From: Victivallales bacterium
GTDB taxonomy: Bacteria; Verrucomicrobiota; Lentisphaeria; Oligosphaerales; Oligosphaeraceae
NCBI GenBank assembly: GCA_017548425.1
Contig: JAFZAB010000018.1
Span: 1 to 64,000 of the forward strand
DNA: 64,000 bases
Direction: 5' to 3'
Shown here: positions 1-9,411 of the stretch, piece after piece
Numbering within the stretch: the stretch's first letter is position 1
Layout of the letters: every line of letters begins with the position of its first letter
The notes under the pieces: model-generated
The model's database searches: none
Told to the model about the DNA's origin: nothing
What the model saw: only the letters and a program-made list of their open reading frames with translations
Translations under genes and position numbers: made by a program

Positions 1-2027
1 ACTTGCTCAGGCAAACCGTGAATCCAGTTCGATGTATCGACGGCACGGCTCCCAAACGGCCATCCGCACAATAGAAAACCACTGTCGCGACCACATGTGA
101 AACGGATTCCCGTCACGCTTCCATCTTCCACTCGCGCCGTCATTTGCAACGGAGACGAATCGAATACCATCAACACAGGGCAGTGCTCGCCTGAACGGTG
201 CAACAACACCCACGGGCGTTTCAAATCATTGTCACGATTGACGTCAAGTGTATAGAAATCAGACTTCTCCGCCAATTTTACTTGTTGTATTTCATCTCCA
301 GTCTGGAAAACGGCGTATTCCGCCACATTCTCCAACGTCAAATCCATCGTCTGCGGCATCATGTCATAACGTACAAATGGCGACAGCAACGATACTTCCT
401 GATAATACGAATAACCGTTGTTTGACACTTTCATCCGCTTGCCCGTCCAACTGATGCTCTCCATCTCCAATGTGGCGGGCCCCGCGTCTGCCTTCACCAT
501 CGGCAACGGCACATCGACACGAAAGGCCTGTGCGCCATTTTCTATTCCCAAATCCTTCCGTAGTGAACAACACAGCAATCCTTCTGAAACGCTATAACCA
601 AAACGCCCGAAGTTATTGTGGGACATGCCTATACGCCATTTCCCCGAAAGACTTTCCGGCGTTGCGAATTTCGTCTGCTCCACATATTTTTCAACCTGTA
701 GCCGCTCGTGTTCTTCCAATGCCGTCTTCGTCTCATCCAGCTGGGCAAAACTTTTTTCGCGCCCTGCCAGATACAGAATCGCTTTCAGCAGAAAGCGGTC
801 ATAGTAGAATGAATCTGGCAAAATCTGCGCACCAAGTCCCGTCGCGGCGTAGATGACGCCTTTTCGTTCCACGATGCAAGGCCGTCCGTCTTCAAAATCC
901 AGAACTCGTTTAGCCCCAGACTTTAATTTCATATCATAATAGACACCAAACGCCGCTTCATTGAGCTTTTCTTTTTCAAAAATCGGATGCTTTCTGGCAA
1001 GCTTCACATGTTTTCGAACTGCATAGTCATGAGTTTCTAGATAGGTCAGTTCGACAGGTAATGCGGCCTTCACGTCATCGTCCGCCACAGGCCCAAATAC
1101 AATCATCTTCTTACCGGGCAGAACATGTTTCACGTCATCGTCAGCCTTCGCACGAGAATAGACAATGACATCCGCATCATCCGCTTTTTCAACAAGTTCC
1201 ATCAAATGACTTTCGTTTGGCAATAGGACATCAAATCCCGCCGTGCCCTGTCCACGATAACGGTTGTCCGTTCCACGCAACAGCAACCCACGGAAGCCAT
1301 TGTCCATATTCGCCTCATGATAGACATCCTTCGTGTTTCTCGGTGGAATGAATGCCTCCATATCTTCATTGTCCAAATCAAAATAGACCGCAACAGGCCG
1401 TTCACGCAATTCCGTAGATGATGTATAAATAGGATGCTGCATCGCGATTTTCAGCCGCTGATTCATCTTGATGACATAGTCAACTCCTTCCGGTCCAAGC
1501 TCTTCCGCGCCGACGAAACGAATGTCCTTCACTTCAATTTCCGAATAGCCGTGTGGATTCTTGTCACCGTTCAGATGGAATTTCACCTGCACGACTTTCC
1601 ACATCGCATCCGCCAGATGAAAGTCGCTGTCCAGCCCCATTACAACCGTCCGCCAGTCTTGTGAATCGCCAGAAAATTCGTCTGCACGATGCGTTATCCA
1701 CTTGTTGCCAGCCCCCGGATCCGTCAGAATATGGACGCCAATTCGTGTGTTCCGATTGAGTTTTCCACCACGAATCTTAAACGCAAGTTTATATTGCGCA
1801 GGAACTTGGACATCTGGCGTGTTACCGATAGCAATCGTGTAATTTCGCGTTCCCGCTGTCTTTCTCATGGACAGTTTGAACCAGTTGCCATCCTGTTCGA
1901 TCTCGCCTTTCGGCAGTTCAGGCGATTGCCATACGATGAATTGATATCCTTGCGCCATATTCATCATCATCCAAAAACATGTCAGACAACAAGATGTCAA
2001 TATTTTCATTATACTTTTTTCTTTCAT
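1..2027 (-). CDS. Secreted hypothetical protein, 3' end outside the window
   Basis: An open minus-strand frame runs from about 2027 off the left edge with no stop, so about 670 N-terminal residues are present. Two in-frame ATGs are possible, at 2027 and 2009; both precede a hydrophobic signal-like segment (SCCLTCFWMMMNMAQG). After it comes a beta-rich region of about 150 residues resembling a galactose-binding-like domain, then a segment around residues 230-400 with an alternating alpha/beta pattern that ends in KGVIYAATGLGA and a YDRFLLKAILYLAG helix. That pattern is like the GATase-type or beta-galactosidase trimerisation-like domains found in secreted PVC glycosidases; this is inference from pattern, not a firm family match. 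The protein is probably periplasmic or exported. It lies downstream of the phosphoesterase gene on the same strand but is separated from it by a repeat-filled gap. Confidence 0.75.
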   Translation of the reverse strand, partial: MKEKSIMKILTSCCLTCFWMMMNMAQGYQFIVWQSPELPKGEIEQDGNWFKLSMRKTAGTRNYTIAIGNTPDVQVPAQYKLAFKIRGGKLNRNTRIGVHILTDPGAGNKWITHRADEFSGDSQDWRTVVMGLDSDFHLADAMWKVVQVKFHLNGDKNPHGYSEIEVKDIRFVGAEELGPEGVDYVIKMNQRLKIAMQHPIYTSSTELRERPVAVYFDLDNEDMEAFIPPRNTKDVYHEANMDNGFRGLLLRGTDNRYRGQGTAGFDVLLPNESHLMELVEKADDADVIVYSRAKADDDVKHVLPGKKMIVFGPVADDDVKAALPVELTYLETHDYAVRKHVKLARKHPIFEKEKLNEAAFGVYYDMKLKSGAKRVLDFEDGRPCIVERKGVIYAATGLGAQILPDSFYYDRFLLKAILYLAGREKSFAQLDETKTALEEHERLQVEKYVEQTKFATPESLSGKWRIGMSHNNFGRFGYSVSEGLLCCSLRKDLGIENGAQAFRVDVPLPMVKADAGPATLEMESISWTGKRMKVSNNGYSYYQEVSLLSPFVRYDMMPQTMDLTLENVAEYAVFQTGDEIQQVKLAEKSDFYTLDVNRDNDLKRPWVLLHRSGEHCPVLMVFDSSPLQMTARVEDGSVTGIRFTCGRDSGFLLCGWPFGSRAVDTSNWIHGLPEQ

Positions 2028-2145
2028 CTTCTTGTTTTTATGATGGTTTATTACCGCCATCTAAAACTGTGATTTTATGAACCAATGAATCGTCAAAGAC
2101 TGCTTTTTACCCATTGGCCGCGCAGGAACGCAGCCTTCCCGTTTA

Positions 2146-2218
2146 ACCATAAGCCATCGACCATAAGCCATAAGCGCCGCCGCAGGCGGCATATAACCAC
2201 TACCCACTACCCACTAAA
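2146..2218. repeat. Composite repeat: CCATAAG heptamers, GC hairpin, ACCCACT heptamers
   Basis: Heptamers of the CCATAAG type (2146-2175) are followed by a perfect GCCGCC/GGCGGC hairpin (2176-2190). A second heptamer run with the word ACCCACT then reaches the stop codon of the phosphoesterase (2219). Read on the minus strand, the order is stop, GTGGGTA heptamers, hairpin, CTTATGG heptamers. The CTTATGG part is nearly identical to the run at 30231-30257. Confidence 0.8.
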
Positions 2219-3097
2219 TCATGCCTTGCCAAATGGAATGACAACCTCGCGGCCGTTTTTCTGACTGATTCTCTCCAACCATTCCGGCTTCGGTGGTTCT
2301 TTCGGCATCGGATAATAGTAATCGACGATGGTCGATACCAATCTCGCACGCAAACTGTTCTGTGTCAACACAACATAACCGATGTCGCCCCATTGGCCCG
2401 AAGACGGCATGGATATATAGTTTAGGCCTTTTTCCGTCCGTTTTTCAATCCAACTGTGCAGATGACCATGGAAATAGCCCGAGACACATGGAGTCTTCTC
2501 CAGAAGTGTTTGTAAACGCGTGTCATATATCGAATGGTGGGCGCAGATGAATGTGCTTTTTTTGCGTCCCAGCAAAAATGATTTCAACCATGAACGCTGC
2601 TTTTCATCAAGCGTTCCGCTAATCTTGCCTTCTTTTAGCGAATCCAGCAGCACGAAATCCGAACGTGGCGTCTTGACAACTGTTACCAGCCGATCAGCCA
2701 CTAAGCCGCTTTTCCGTTCGGGAAACACAGAGAAAAATGCTTCACGGTCGTCATGGTTGCCCATCATCGGATACCATGGAATACCTGCTTTGTCCAATGG
2801 CTCCATCATCGCTTTAAATAGTTCATAATCCGCCACATCGCCATGCGAATACGCCAAGTCGCCCAAAATCAACACACAGCCCGGTAGCGGATCCATCAGC
2901 AATATCGTTGCAATTCGCGCCGCCAGGCCGTCCCGTTGCCATTGGCCGGAACTTATGCCGACATGCGCGTCTGACAAGATCACGACCTTATTGCGGTCCC
3001 GTTTTCGCCCTTCCTCGGCAGCTGCGTCCTGTGCGAACGACACCCACGGAAACAGCGAACTCCCCATCAATATTTTCAAAAAATCACGTCTTTCCAT
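2219..3097 (-). CDS. Tat-exported calcineurin-like metallophosphoesterase
   Basis: The 292-residue protein starts with a twin-arginine signal (MERRDFLKILMGSS), so it is probably folded in the cytoplasm and exported by Tat. All metal-binding motifs of the calcineurin-like phosphoesterase fold are present in order: SDAHVG near residue 42, GDLAYSHGD near 80, GNHDDR near 118, an AHHS segment near 190 and GHLHS near 212. Such enzymes hydrolyse phosphomonoesters or phosphodiesters with a di-metal centre; the layout resembles the CpdA/PhoD-like class, but the substrate cannot be told. The start at 3097 is supported because the Tat motif is at the very N terminus. It is divergent from the zinc-ribbon gene at 3199. 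Confidence 0.9.
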   Translation of the reverse strand: MERRDFLKILMGSSLFPWVSFAQDAAAEEGRKRDRNKVVILSDAHVGISSGQWQRDGLAARIATILLMDPLPGCVLILGDLAYSHGDVADYELFKAMMEPLDKAGIPWYPMMGNHDDREAFFSVFPERKSGLVADRLVTVVKTPRSDFVLLDSLKEGKISGTLDEKQRSWLKSFLLGRKKSTFICAHHSIYDTRLQTLLEKTPCVSGYFHGHLHSWIEKRTEKGLNYISMPSSGQWGDIGYVVLTQNSLRARLVSTIVDYYYPMPKEPPKPEWLERISQKNGREVVIPFGKA

Positions 3098-3117
3098 ATT
3101 TTATCTCTTCAGGCGAC

Positions 3118-3145
3118 TGGTCAAATGACATTCAACCAATATAAT
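3118..3145 (+). promoter_or_regulatory. Possible sigma-70-type promoter for the zinc-ribbon gene
   Basis: A perfect TATAAT at 3140-3145 is preceded at 16 bases by TGGTCA, a weak -35 match. It lies in the 101-base divergent gap and would give a leader of about 50 bases ahead of the gene at 3199. Confidence 0.3.
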
Positions 3146-3198
3146 TATTATTGGTCATGAAATCCAGTCCGAAACGACATTATCCATAGGAGTCTTCC

Positions 3199-3906
3199 AT
3201 GAAACAGGCAACATTGCTTTTCATCTGTCTCTTCGCCATATCCGCCGCCCTGCATGCCGTCACGTTTAAAGAGGACACGAAAATCTGCGGCGTCTGCGGG
3301 CAGCCTGTCCATGTCACCATCGCCCAAAACCTTCTGACAGGCGGCGGTAGTATGGATCTTGATCTGCGTCCAGCTCCCGAAAAACGCGACACGTTGAAAT
3401 ATCAAATCCAACTGTGCCGAAAATGCGGCTATTGCTGGCCGGACATCGCCAAAGAACGCAAACACGAAAAAATCGCCAAAGTCCTTAATGCCCCGCTTGC
3501 TTTCGACGATACCGCTGCCCTTTTTGCCCGCGCCGCCGAAATCGAAATCGCGGACAACGCCCCATCTTTCGCGTCGTACATGCTTTACATGAAAGCGGCA
3601 TGGGTCATGGATGATCTGAAAAACAAGAAAAAATCAGACGAATATCGAAAGCTCGCCATCAAGCAAATGGAGCTTTACATGGAACGCGACGCCATCGCGC
3701 GAACGACTGGCGACAACTATCTTGCGCTTATCGATGTCCTCCGCCGCATCGGCGACTTTGAAAAGGCCAAACGTATTCTCAGCATTGCCGAACTCTATGC
3801 GACGGAAAGCGTTCTGCCCCAAATTCTTGCCTTCCAGAAGAAACTCATTGAAAACAAAGATTCTGAGCGATACACGACAGCGGATGCCCTCAAATCCGCC
3901 AAATAA
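3199..3906 (+). CDS. Secreted DUF2225-like zinc-ribbon protein
   Basis: The 235-residue protein has a clear Sec signal peptide (MKQATLLFICLFAISAALHA). Near the N terminus it has two CxxC pairs: CGVCG at about residues 31-35 and CRKCGY at about 74-79. They are separated by a DLDLRP segment, as in DUF2225 proteins, whose two pairs probably bind one zinc. The remaining 150 residues are helical and resemble TPR-like repeats (for example around DVLRRIGDFEKAKRIL). An RBS (TAGGAG) lies 7 bases before the ATG. The function of the family is not established; an exported redox-sensing or scaffold role is speculation. It may be transcribed with the next large secreted protein, 88 bases downstream. Confidence 0.8.
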   Translation: MKQATLLFICLFAISAALHAVTFKEDTKICGVCGQPVHVTIAQNLLTGGGSMDLDLRPAPEKRDTLKYQIQLCRKCGYCWPDIAKERKHEKIAKVLNAPLAFDDTAALFARAAEIEIADNAPSFASYMLYMKAAWVMDDLKNKKKSDEYRKLAIKQMELYMERDAIARTTGDNYLALIDVLRRIGDFEKAKRILSIAELYATESVLPQILAFQKKLIENKDSERYTTADALKSAK

Positions 3907-3994
3907 CTCTCATATCGCAACCGCCTTTTCATTGCTTTGTAAGTTTTTGATTATTAAGCATGGAAGTATTTAAATGTGGGGCAAGGGAATAGAA

Positions 3995-6900
3995 ATGAAA
4001 CTGGTAGTTCCTATATTCTTAGTTGTTGTTTCTACGGTACTTGCGCAAGGGATTCTGGAGGAAGCCTGTGATTTTAGGAAGCTTGTGGATGTGCCGACGC
4101 CTGCGCATGAGGACAAAGGATATGGTATCTGGGAGGTGTCAGGCGGTAAGATGCCGTCTAAGTGGAGCTTGAATGTGTATCTTGTGGGCAGGTTGGAGAT
4201 GATGGAGGAGGATGGGATGCCGTATGTTCGCGTCACCGAAAACGGTGTCGGACAGGGAGAAGCGAGCCTGATGCTCGGCAATGCCATCATCCCTGGTCCA
4301 GGCGCTCGATATCGGATAAGCGGAAAAATACGCGGAAGTAGCGGATACATAGGTGCTTACATTTACCTGAAGACAGGCGGATATATTGTGAGGCGGTTGC
4401 TCAATGTAACCAGACAGTCGGAATGGATGACATTCAACACAATTCTTGATACCGATATCAAAAATGTATCCCACATAGTTTTATGCCTAGTTGCCGCTCG
4501 GCTATCAAAAATCGAGGTAGGAGACATGAAAATCGAAAAAGACAAATATCAGGAGCAGTTGGCAGAGTCCTACGTCATTGCAAATGAAAGCATGCGATTG
4601 GTTTTTCATGGTTCGGGAACGGCTACAGAACTCATAGATATCCGCAATGGCAACGATTTGCTTGGCGTGACGACCACTATGTTCAAGGTCGTCTCGAAGT
4701 CTATGGGGGATTTGCTGCCCGACTATGTCACCTTCGACGGCGAGTACATCCATGTTTCCTTCGATGAAGAGCGGCGGTTCATGGACCTATTTGTCAAGGT
4801 ATATCCCAAATACTTTACAATAAGCTTGATACGTGAGAATCTCGGCGATGTTTCAGAGGTGACTTTTTTCAATATTTGTTTAGATCTCACCGAACGTCAC
4901 GGCGGCCTCATGAACATTGCCCACAAGGGGGATTTCTGCGCGTTTCTGTTCTCTTGCAATGACGACACACATGCGACATCGGCGACGGGTAGCGGCATCG
5001 ATACCTATTTTCAGACCAAGAAAGAAAACGGTGGCGGTATGTTCTTCCAAGCCAGAGCCTATCGCGAGTTCAAACTGCTCGGTGCGAAGGTGGCTTTTGC
5101 CGCATTGCCGTCCGCCGAGGCGGAGGATTGCGCGGAGAACATCGAAATCGAGCAGGGGCTTCCGCATCTTACGAGAGATGGTATCTGGCTACGGAAACAT
5201 CCAGGCAGGACCGCCTCCTACATGATGGCTGGACGGGTGACCGAGGAGAACGTCGAAGAGGTCATTGATTTCGCAAAAGGCGGATTCGGATGCATCGAAA
5301 TGACCGACGGATGGTACGACAGTTCACCAACTTACGAGCCTCACAAGAACACATATCCAAACGGTATGAAGAGTCTCAAGGCCGTGGCGGACAAGATTCA
5401 TGCGGCAGGGCTCCTCTTCGGCCTGCATTCCATGCAGGGCATGATCGGATGGGGTGGACGACTCGGCATGCGTGACAAACATATCACGCCTGTTGCGGAC
5501 AGCCGTATTCTCCAGAAACAATTCGCAATCCTTACAAAGGATCTTGACGACCAAGCGACCACCATAGAGGTCGAAGGGCCGCTGAAAGATTGGCCAGAGA
5601 CGGATGGCGACCTTTATGTCAATGGCGAGATTATCCGCTACAAATCCCATACCGACAATGCTTTCCATGACTGTGAACGAGGCTTTAGAGGAACCAACCG
5701 CCAGACCTGCAAAGCGGGCCAGAAGATAGGCCTCATCGTGAACTGCTGGCCAATCTGGGGGGGCTGCATCTACGCTCCGGACATCGAAAGTACGCTTTTT
5801 GATGAAATAGTCGAGCGGCAGGCCTGTGTTCTCAACGAAACTTCCGCCGACATGGTCTATTTCGATGCGGGTGAGGAGTGGATTCCACAGCCGCCAAAAT
5901 GGCGTAATACGGGGCGCTTTGTCAATGCGTTGCAAGCTCGTCTCCACAAGCCTGTCTTCGCGGGCGGCAATAACTTATATACGCACAATTCATGGCATTC
6001 GATTGTGCGTGGCGCACCTGCGTTCGATCCAATGTACTATGGACGCGACATCTACACCATGCGTTTCAAAGGCTATATTCCCGTTCTGCATTCCTACAAC
6101 ATGTTCACGGGCGACGTTGGTTGGTATAGGGCGCATGTCTGGTCGCCGAGCACGAATGCGGCGACGCCTGACGAATTGGAACTCCTCTGCCTCAAGGCGG
6201 CGGCCACCAGCAGTCCGATTTCAGTGCAGGTGGATTACGGGCAGTACTACGCCAACAAACGCATGAACGAAATGCTTCGTTATATAAGACTCTGCGACAA
6301 AATCAAACAGGAACGTCTGCTACCGCAAAATGTCTGCGAAGAGCTCTACGACAGGAAGATGCGCCATGCGCTGCTGCCTGATGGCGATTTGTGGAAAATC
6401 GTGCGTCAGAGCTATTCCGGGCCGTTTGTGCTCCATGCGGATGGTACGTTTATTGCACCGCTTGGGCAAACGTTCGAAAATCCATACGAAGGACAGTCGC
6501 CGATTTTGCGCATTCGCGCGCTCCCGTCAGTTGCCAAGCATGCTGCTACCGAGAATCTTGTGATTGCCGATTGTACGGAAAGCATTCCCTTCAAGAAGCT
6601 TTCGACGGAAGGCGCGATTGCCGTTTCTTCTGAAGAGACGCCTGAAGGCGCTGCTGTAATGGATCTTTCGTTTGACAATAAATCCAATGCGCGCTCTCAA
6701 AGCTGCCGTTTCAGCTATGAGTTCGCCAAGCCGATCTCGCTATTGGATAAGCGGCCTCTTTGCGTGTGGGTGAAGGCAGACGGGCAGGGCGGTGTTCTCA
6801 ATGTGCAGCTCAACAGCACGACGGCTAGAGGCAGTGTTCGTGAAAACTACATCGTTCTAGATTTCACAAGCTGGAAATGCTTCATTCTCGACAGGCCGGA

Positions 6901-8407
6901 AGACGAACGTTATTTTGATTACAAATGGCCGTACCAGGCGCATGCTCCGCTCTATCGTCCATATCCTTATGGTGAGGTCACAGGAGTCAGCCTGTTGCTG
7001 AACGACATGCCGCCGAAGCGGGACAGTCATGTGCTCGTCGGTCCGATTGAGGCATTGAAAGAATATAATGTATTGTTGAAGAATCCTGTCATCAGCGTGA
7101 ACGGAGCGGAAACGACACTGCCTATCCTATTGGAGCCAAACGACTACGCTGAATGGCATGCGGACGGGACGATTAACGTCTTCGAACGCAATGGCGGCCT
7201 TATCATGAGTCGCAAGGGACCCGTTCCACCGCAATTCATGAAAGGCGCGAACCGCGTGGAGCTGAAAGCGGACGGCGGTAAAGGCGATGCGCGTTGCGAG
7301 TTGACATGTATCTTCAGAGGTGAAACAATCTTCACATTTAAATACAAAGAGCCCGCCGAACCGGAACCGACTGACTACAGGATGCTTCGCGGCGACAGAG
7401 GCGCACTCCGCACGATGATTGGCAATATGGAACTGATGCCTGTGTTGCCGCCATCGTTTGTTTCCGTCGGCGATGTTGCTTTTGAAAAGAACTTTGACTT
7501 TGCAAGATACGGCGCGGATGAATCCGCGCCTGCGGCAATCGTGCTGACGCATGTTGTCGGCGACACGCCTGTGATGATTGGAGAAGATGTCGGTGAATCC
7601 ATCATGGATTTCGCCGATCCCGCCGCTTTTGCGGAAGGCGCGGAAAATATATACAGTAAATTTGTCAGTGGAAGCGGGCTTGTTCGAGATGCATCAGGCA
7701 CTCACGCCAACGGTGCTCTCGCTTCCATCGAGGCGGCGCCCAAAGGACGCAGCATCAATGGAAAAGGCGTACTTTTCAAATCACTGAATTCTGCAGGCGG
7801 TGACTGGACATCAAAGGGAATCACATTCGCAAATTGTCTTGATCTCTCCTCCTATGACAAAATATTGCTAAGCTTGAATGGCGATGGCGGTGGCGAAAAG
7901 TTGCGGATTCAGTTCTGGGACGAAAACGGCAAATACATCGACTGGATTCAAACGATTGATTTTACAGGATGGCGGAAACTCTGCCTGCCGCTCTCCGATG
8001 CCAAGGCTGGTTTCGACTTCAAAAAAGTCAAATGCTTCATCGTTCTCTACAACGGACTGCCGATATACAATGAATGCTCTGTCGCGCTGGCGGACATGCG
8101 TGGGTTGCATAAAGGTGACACCATCCCGCAAATCGTTGGCGGAGAGAAACAAGACATTAAGCTCGAACGTGTGAAGGTTGAGTTCAACGGAAGCCTTATT
8201 GAACTTCCCGTCAGTCTTCGCGACAAGGAGCATGCGCTGATTAGCCCCGACGGCAAATGTTGCGTCTATGACGGTGCAGGGAAACAAGTTGCATCATTTG
8301 AAGTCAAGACAAAACTTCGCATCAAAGGCAAAGGGAATCACATAAAAGTCGAAGGCGTCGGTTCTGCGGCGAGCTCCATGCAAGTCAAAGTTTATTCCGG
8401 CAGATAA
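3995..8407 (+). CDS. Large secreted TIM-barrel glycosidase-like protein (alpha-galactosidase-like)
   Basis: With ATG 3995 (RBS AAGGGA) the product is 1470 residues with signal peptide MKLVVPIFLVVVSTVLAQG; an upstream ATG at 3974 lacks a good RBS. After a beta-sandwich N-terminal region, a TIM-barrel-like core starts near residue 425 with CIEMTDGWYDSS and a helix ending AAGLLFGLHS. This is the arrangement seen in GH36/GH27/GH31-like barrels, where this strand carries an aspartate. A second strand ends in MVYFDAGEEW (near 620), a candidate catalytic acid position. Inside the barrel, at about 511-580, sits a beta-rich insert with DLYVNGEIIRY and CERGFRGTNR. The C-terminal 600 residues look like repeated beta-sandwich or carbohydrate-binding-like modules. 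The exact GH family is not recognised. Confidence 0.75.
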   Translation: MKLVVPIFLVVVSTVLAQGILEEACDFRKLVDVPTPAHEDKGYGIWEVSGGKMPSKWSLNVYLVGRLEMMEEDGMPYVRVTENGVGQGEASLMLGNAIIPGPGARYRISGKIRGSSGYIGAYIYLKTGGYIVRRLLNVTRQSEWMTFNTILDTDIKNVSHIVLCLVAARLSKIEVGDMKIEKDKYQEQLAESYVIANESMRLVFHGSGTATELIDIRNGNDLLGVTTTMFKVVSKSMGDLLPDYVTFDGEYIHVSFDEERRFMDLFVKVYPKYFTISLIRENLGDVSEVTFFNICLDLTERHGGLMNIAHKGDFCAFLFSCNDDTHATSATGSGIDTYFQTKKENGGGMFFQARAYREFKLLGAKVAFAALPSAEAEDCAENIEIEQGLPHLTRDGIWLRKHPGRTASYMMAGRVTEENVEEVIDFAKGGFGCIEMTDGWYDSSPTYEPHKNTYPNGMKSLKAVADKIHAAGLLFGLHSMQGMIGWGGRLGMRDKHITPVADSRILQKQFAILTKDLDDQATTIEVEGPLKDWPETDGDLYVNGEIIRYKSHTDNAFHDCERGFRGTNRQTCKAGQKIGLIVNCWPIWGGCIYAPDIESTLFDEIVERQACVLNETSADMVYFDAGEEWIPQPPKWRNTGRFVNALQARLHKPVFAGGNNLYTHNSWHSIVRGAPAFDPMYYGRDIYTMRFKGYIPVLHSYNMFTGDVGWYRAHVWSPSTNAATPDELELLCLKAAATSSPISVQVDYGQYYANKRMNEMLRYIRLCDKIKQERLLPQNVCEELYDRKMRHALLPDGDLWKIVRQSYSGPFVLHADGTFIAPLGQTFENPYEGQSPILRIRALPSVAKHAATENLVIADCTESIPFKKLSTEGAIAVSSEETPEGAAVMDLSFDNKSNARSQSCRFSYEFAKPISLLDKRPLCVWVKADGQGGVLNVQLNSTTARGSVRENYIVLDFTSWKCFILDRPEDERYFDYKWPYQAHAPLYRPYPYGEVTGVSLLLNDMPPKRDSHVLVGPIEALKEYNVLLKNPVISVNGAETTLPILLEPNDYAEWHADGTINVFERNGGLIMSRKGPVPPQFMKGANRVELKADGGKGDARCELTCIFRGETIFTFKYKEPAEPEPTDYRMLRGDRGALRTMIGNMELMPVLPPSFVSVGDVAFEKNFDFARYGADESAPAAIVLTHVVGDTPVMIGEDVGESIMDFADPAAFAEGAENIYSKFVSGSGLVRDASGTHANGALASIEAAPKGRSINGKGVLFKSLNSAGGDWTSKGITFANCLDLSSYDKILLSLNGDGGGEKLRIQFWDENGKYIDWIQTIDFTGWRKLCLPLSDAKAGFDFKKVKCFIVLYNGLPIYNECSVALADMRGLHKGDTIPQIVGGEKQDIKLERVKVEFNGSLIELPVSLRDKEHALISPDGKCCVYDGAGKQVASFEVKTKLRIKGKGNHIKVEGVGSAASSMQVKVYSGR

Positions 8408-8535
8408 TGACAAATCATGCATAGTGGGGATACAAACAACGCACGAAAGCATTTATGCCCAATACGCTAACAACTTGGGCAGTAAATTCTTACAGATATT
8501 CAGAAGAAACGCTAGAAACCACTAGCATGGCAGAT

Positions 8536-9027
8536 TTACAACAGTCTGTCGTAGATGAGTTTGTCTTCTTCCAGGAAGCAGCAGACGATAGCCTTTTTCG
8601 GATAGTCGCCTTGATAGTTTCGTAGGACTTTCAGGCAGATTTCTGCTGCCGCCTCATGCGGATAACCATAAACTCCTGTGGAAATACAGGGGAACGCAAT
8701 GGAGACACATTGTTTTTCAGCGGCCCGTTTGAGACTGTTGACATAGCATGATTCCAACAGTTGCGGTTCGTTATGGTTGCCGCCATGCCAGACGGGGCCG
8801 GGCGTATGGATGACATATTTGCATGGAAGTCGCCCCGCGCCAGTTAGATACGCCTCGCCTGTCCTGCCGCCGCCGATTTTGATGCATTCGGCGAGCAAGG
8901 CAGGGCCGGCGGCGCGATGAATCGCGCCATCTACTCCACCGCCGCCGAGCAAAGTGCAGTTGGCGGCGTTGACGATTGCGTCCGTGTCGAGCTTGGTGAT
9001 GTCGCCGAGAATGATTTCGATTTCCAT
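8536..9027 (-). CDS. Macro-domain ADP-ribose-binding protein (YmdB/O-acetyl-ADP-ribose deacetylase type)
   Basis: The 163-residue protein is a complete single macro domain. It starts with IILGDITKLDTDAIVNAAN, has the glycine-rich loop GGGGVDGAIHRAAGP at about 28-42, and ends with the second loop CISTGVYGYP near 113. These are the adenine, phosphate and distal-ribose contacts of the MacroD/YmdB class, which hydrolyses O-acetyl-ADP-ribose and mono-ADP-ribosyl groups in the cytoplasm. The ATG at 9027 has an AGGGAG RBS. It lies 17 bases downstream of the FmdB gene and is probably cotranscribed with it. No ADP-ribosyltransferase partner is visible. Confidence 0.93.
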   Translation of the reverse strand: MEIEIILGDITKLDTDAIVNAANCTLLGGGGVDGAIHRAAGPALLAECIKIGGGRTGEAYLTGAGRLPCKYVIHTPGPVWHGGNHNEPQLLESCYVNSLKRAAEKQCVSIAFPCISTGVYGYPHEAAAEICLKVLRNYQGDYPKKAIVCCFLEEDKLIYDRLL

Positions 9028-9044
9028 GATGTCTCCCTATGGTT

Positions 9045-9284
9045 TCAGCCGTGATGATGACAGCAGCCCGGGCAGCAATGATGTCCTTCCTGAACGTGCG
9101 GGCAAGCATCCGCCGCCGCACATGACGATGAGGCGGAAGCCGTTGCGGCGCTGAAGGTTGAGAACAGCTTCTTCACGTTGGCGGAGCCGCATTTCGGACA
9201 GTTCGGCGCCGCTTCTCCAAGACGCTTGTGAAGATGGCTGAATTTATGGTCGCATTCTTTGCAGGAATATTCGTAGATTGGCAT
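9045..9284 (-). CDS. FmdB-family zinc-ribbon protein
   Basis: The 79-residue protein starts with MPIYEYSCKECDHKF and has a second pair CPKCGS at about 33-38, the hallmark of the FmdB/CxxC_CXXC_SSSS putative regulatory family, followed by the usual LFSTFS. The tail is unusually rich in Cys and His: CAAADACPHVQEGHHCC then CCHHH. This could bind an extra metal, as in FmdB relatives with His/Cys tails. Function is unproven in the family; it was first noted in a formamidase gene cluster. A period-9 tandem repeat begins 6 bases before its start codon. Confidence 0.88.
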   Translation of the reverse strand: MPIYEYSCKECDHKFSHLHKRLGEAAPNCPKCGSANVKKLFSTFSAATASASSSCAAADACPHVQEGHHCCPGCCHHHG

Positions 9285-9290
9285 ATTGTT

Positions 9291-9351
9291 CTTCTGGATA
9301 TTCTGGAAGTTCTGGAAGTTCTGGAAGTTCTGGAAGTTCTGGATATTCTAT
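9291..9351. repeat. Period-9 tandem repeat (TTCTGGAAG/TTCTGGATA)
   Basis: About seven consecutive 9-base units alternate between TTCTGGAAG and TTCTGGATA, lying directly upstream of fmdB. The same word family occurs at 13645, 32036, 33773 and 34956. Confidence 0.9.
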
Positions 9352-9379
9352 AAGTAAAAAATTACAATGATTTGAATTT

Positions 9380-9411
9380 GCTTTAGGCTTTAAGCTTTAA
9401 GCTTTAAGCTC
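9380..9411. repeat. Period-7 tandem repeat (GCTTTAA) overlapping the holB stop codon
   Basis: About four GCTTTAA-type heptamers. The holB TAA (9404-9406) lies inside the run. On the minus strand the run ends in AAAGCAAATTCA, close to the flank AAAGCAAATACAG found after the related runs at 11284 and 20231. Confidence 0.85.

Noticed and set aside
9291-9351. CRISPR array
   Set aside because: The repeats are 7-10 bases with no spacers and no cas genes nearby; they are tandem repeats, not CRISPR.
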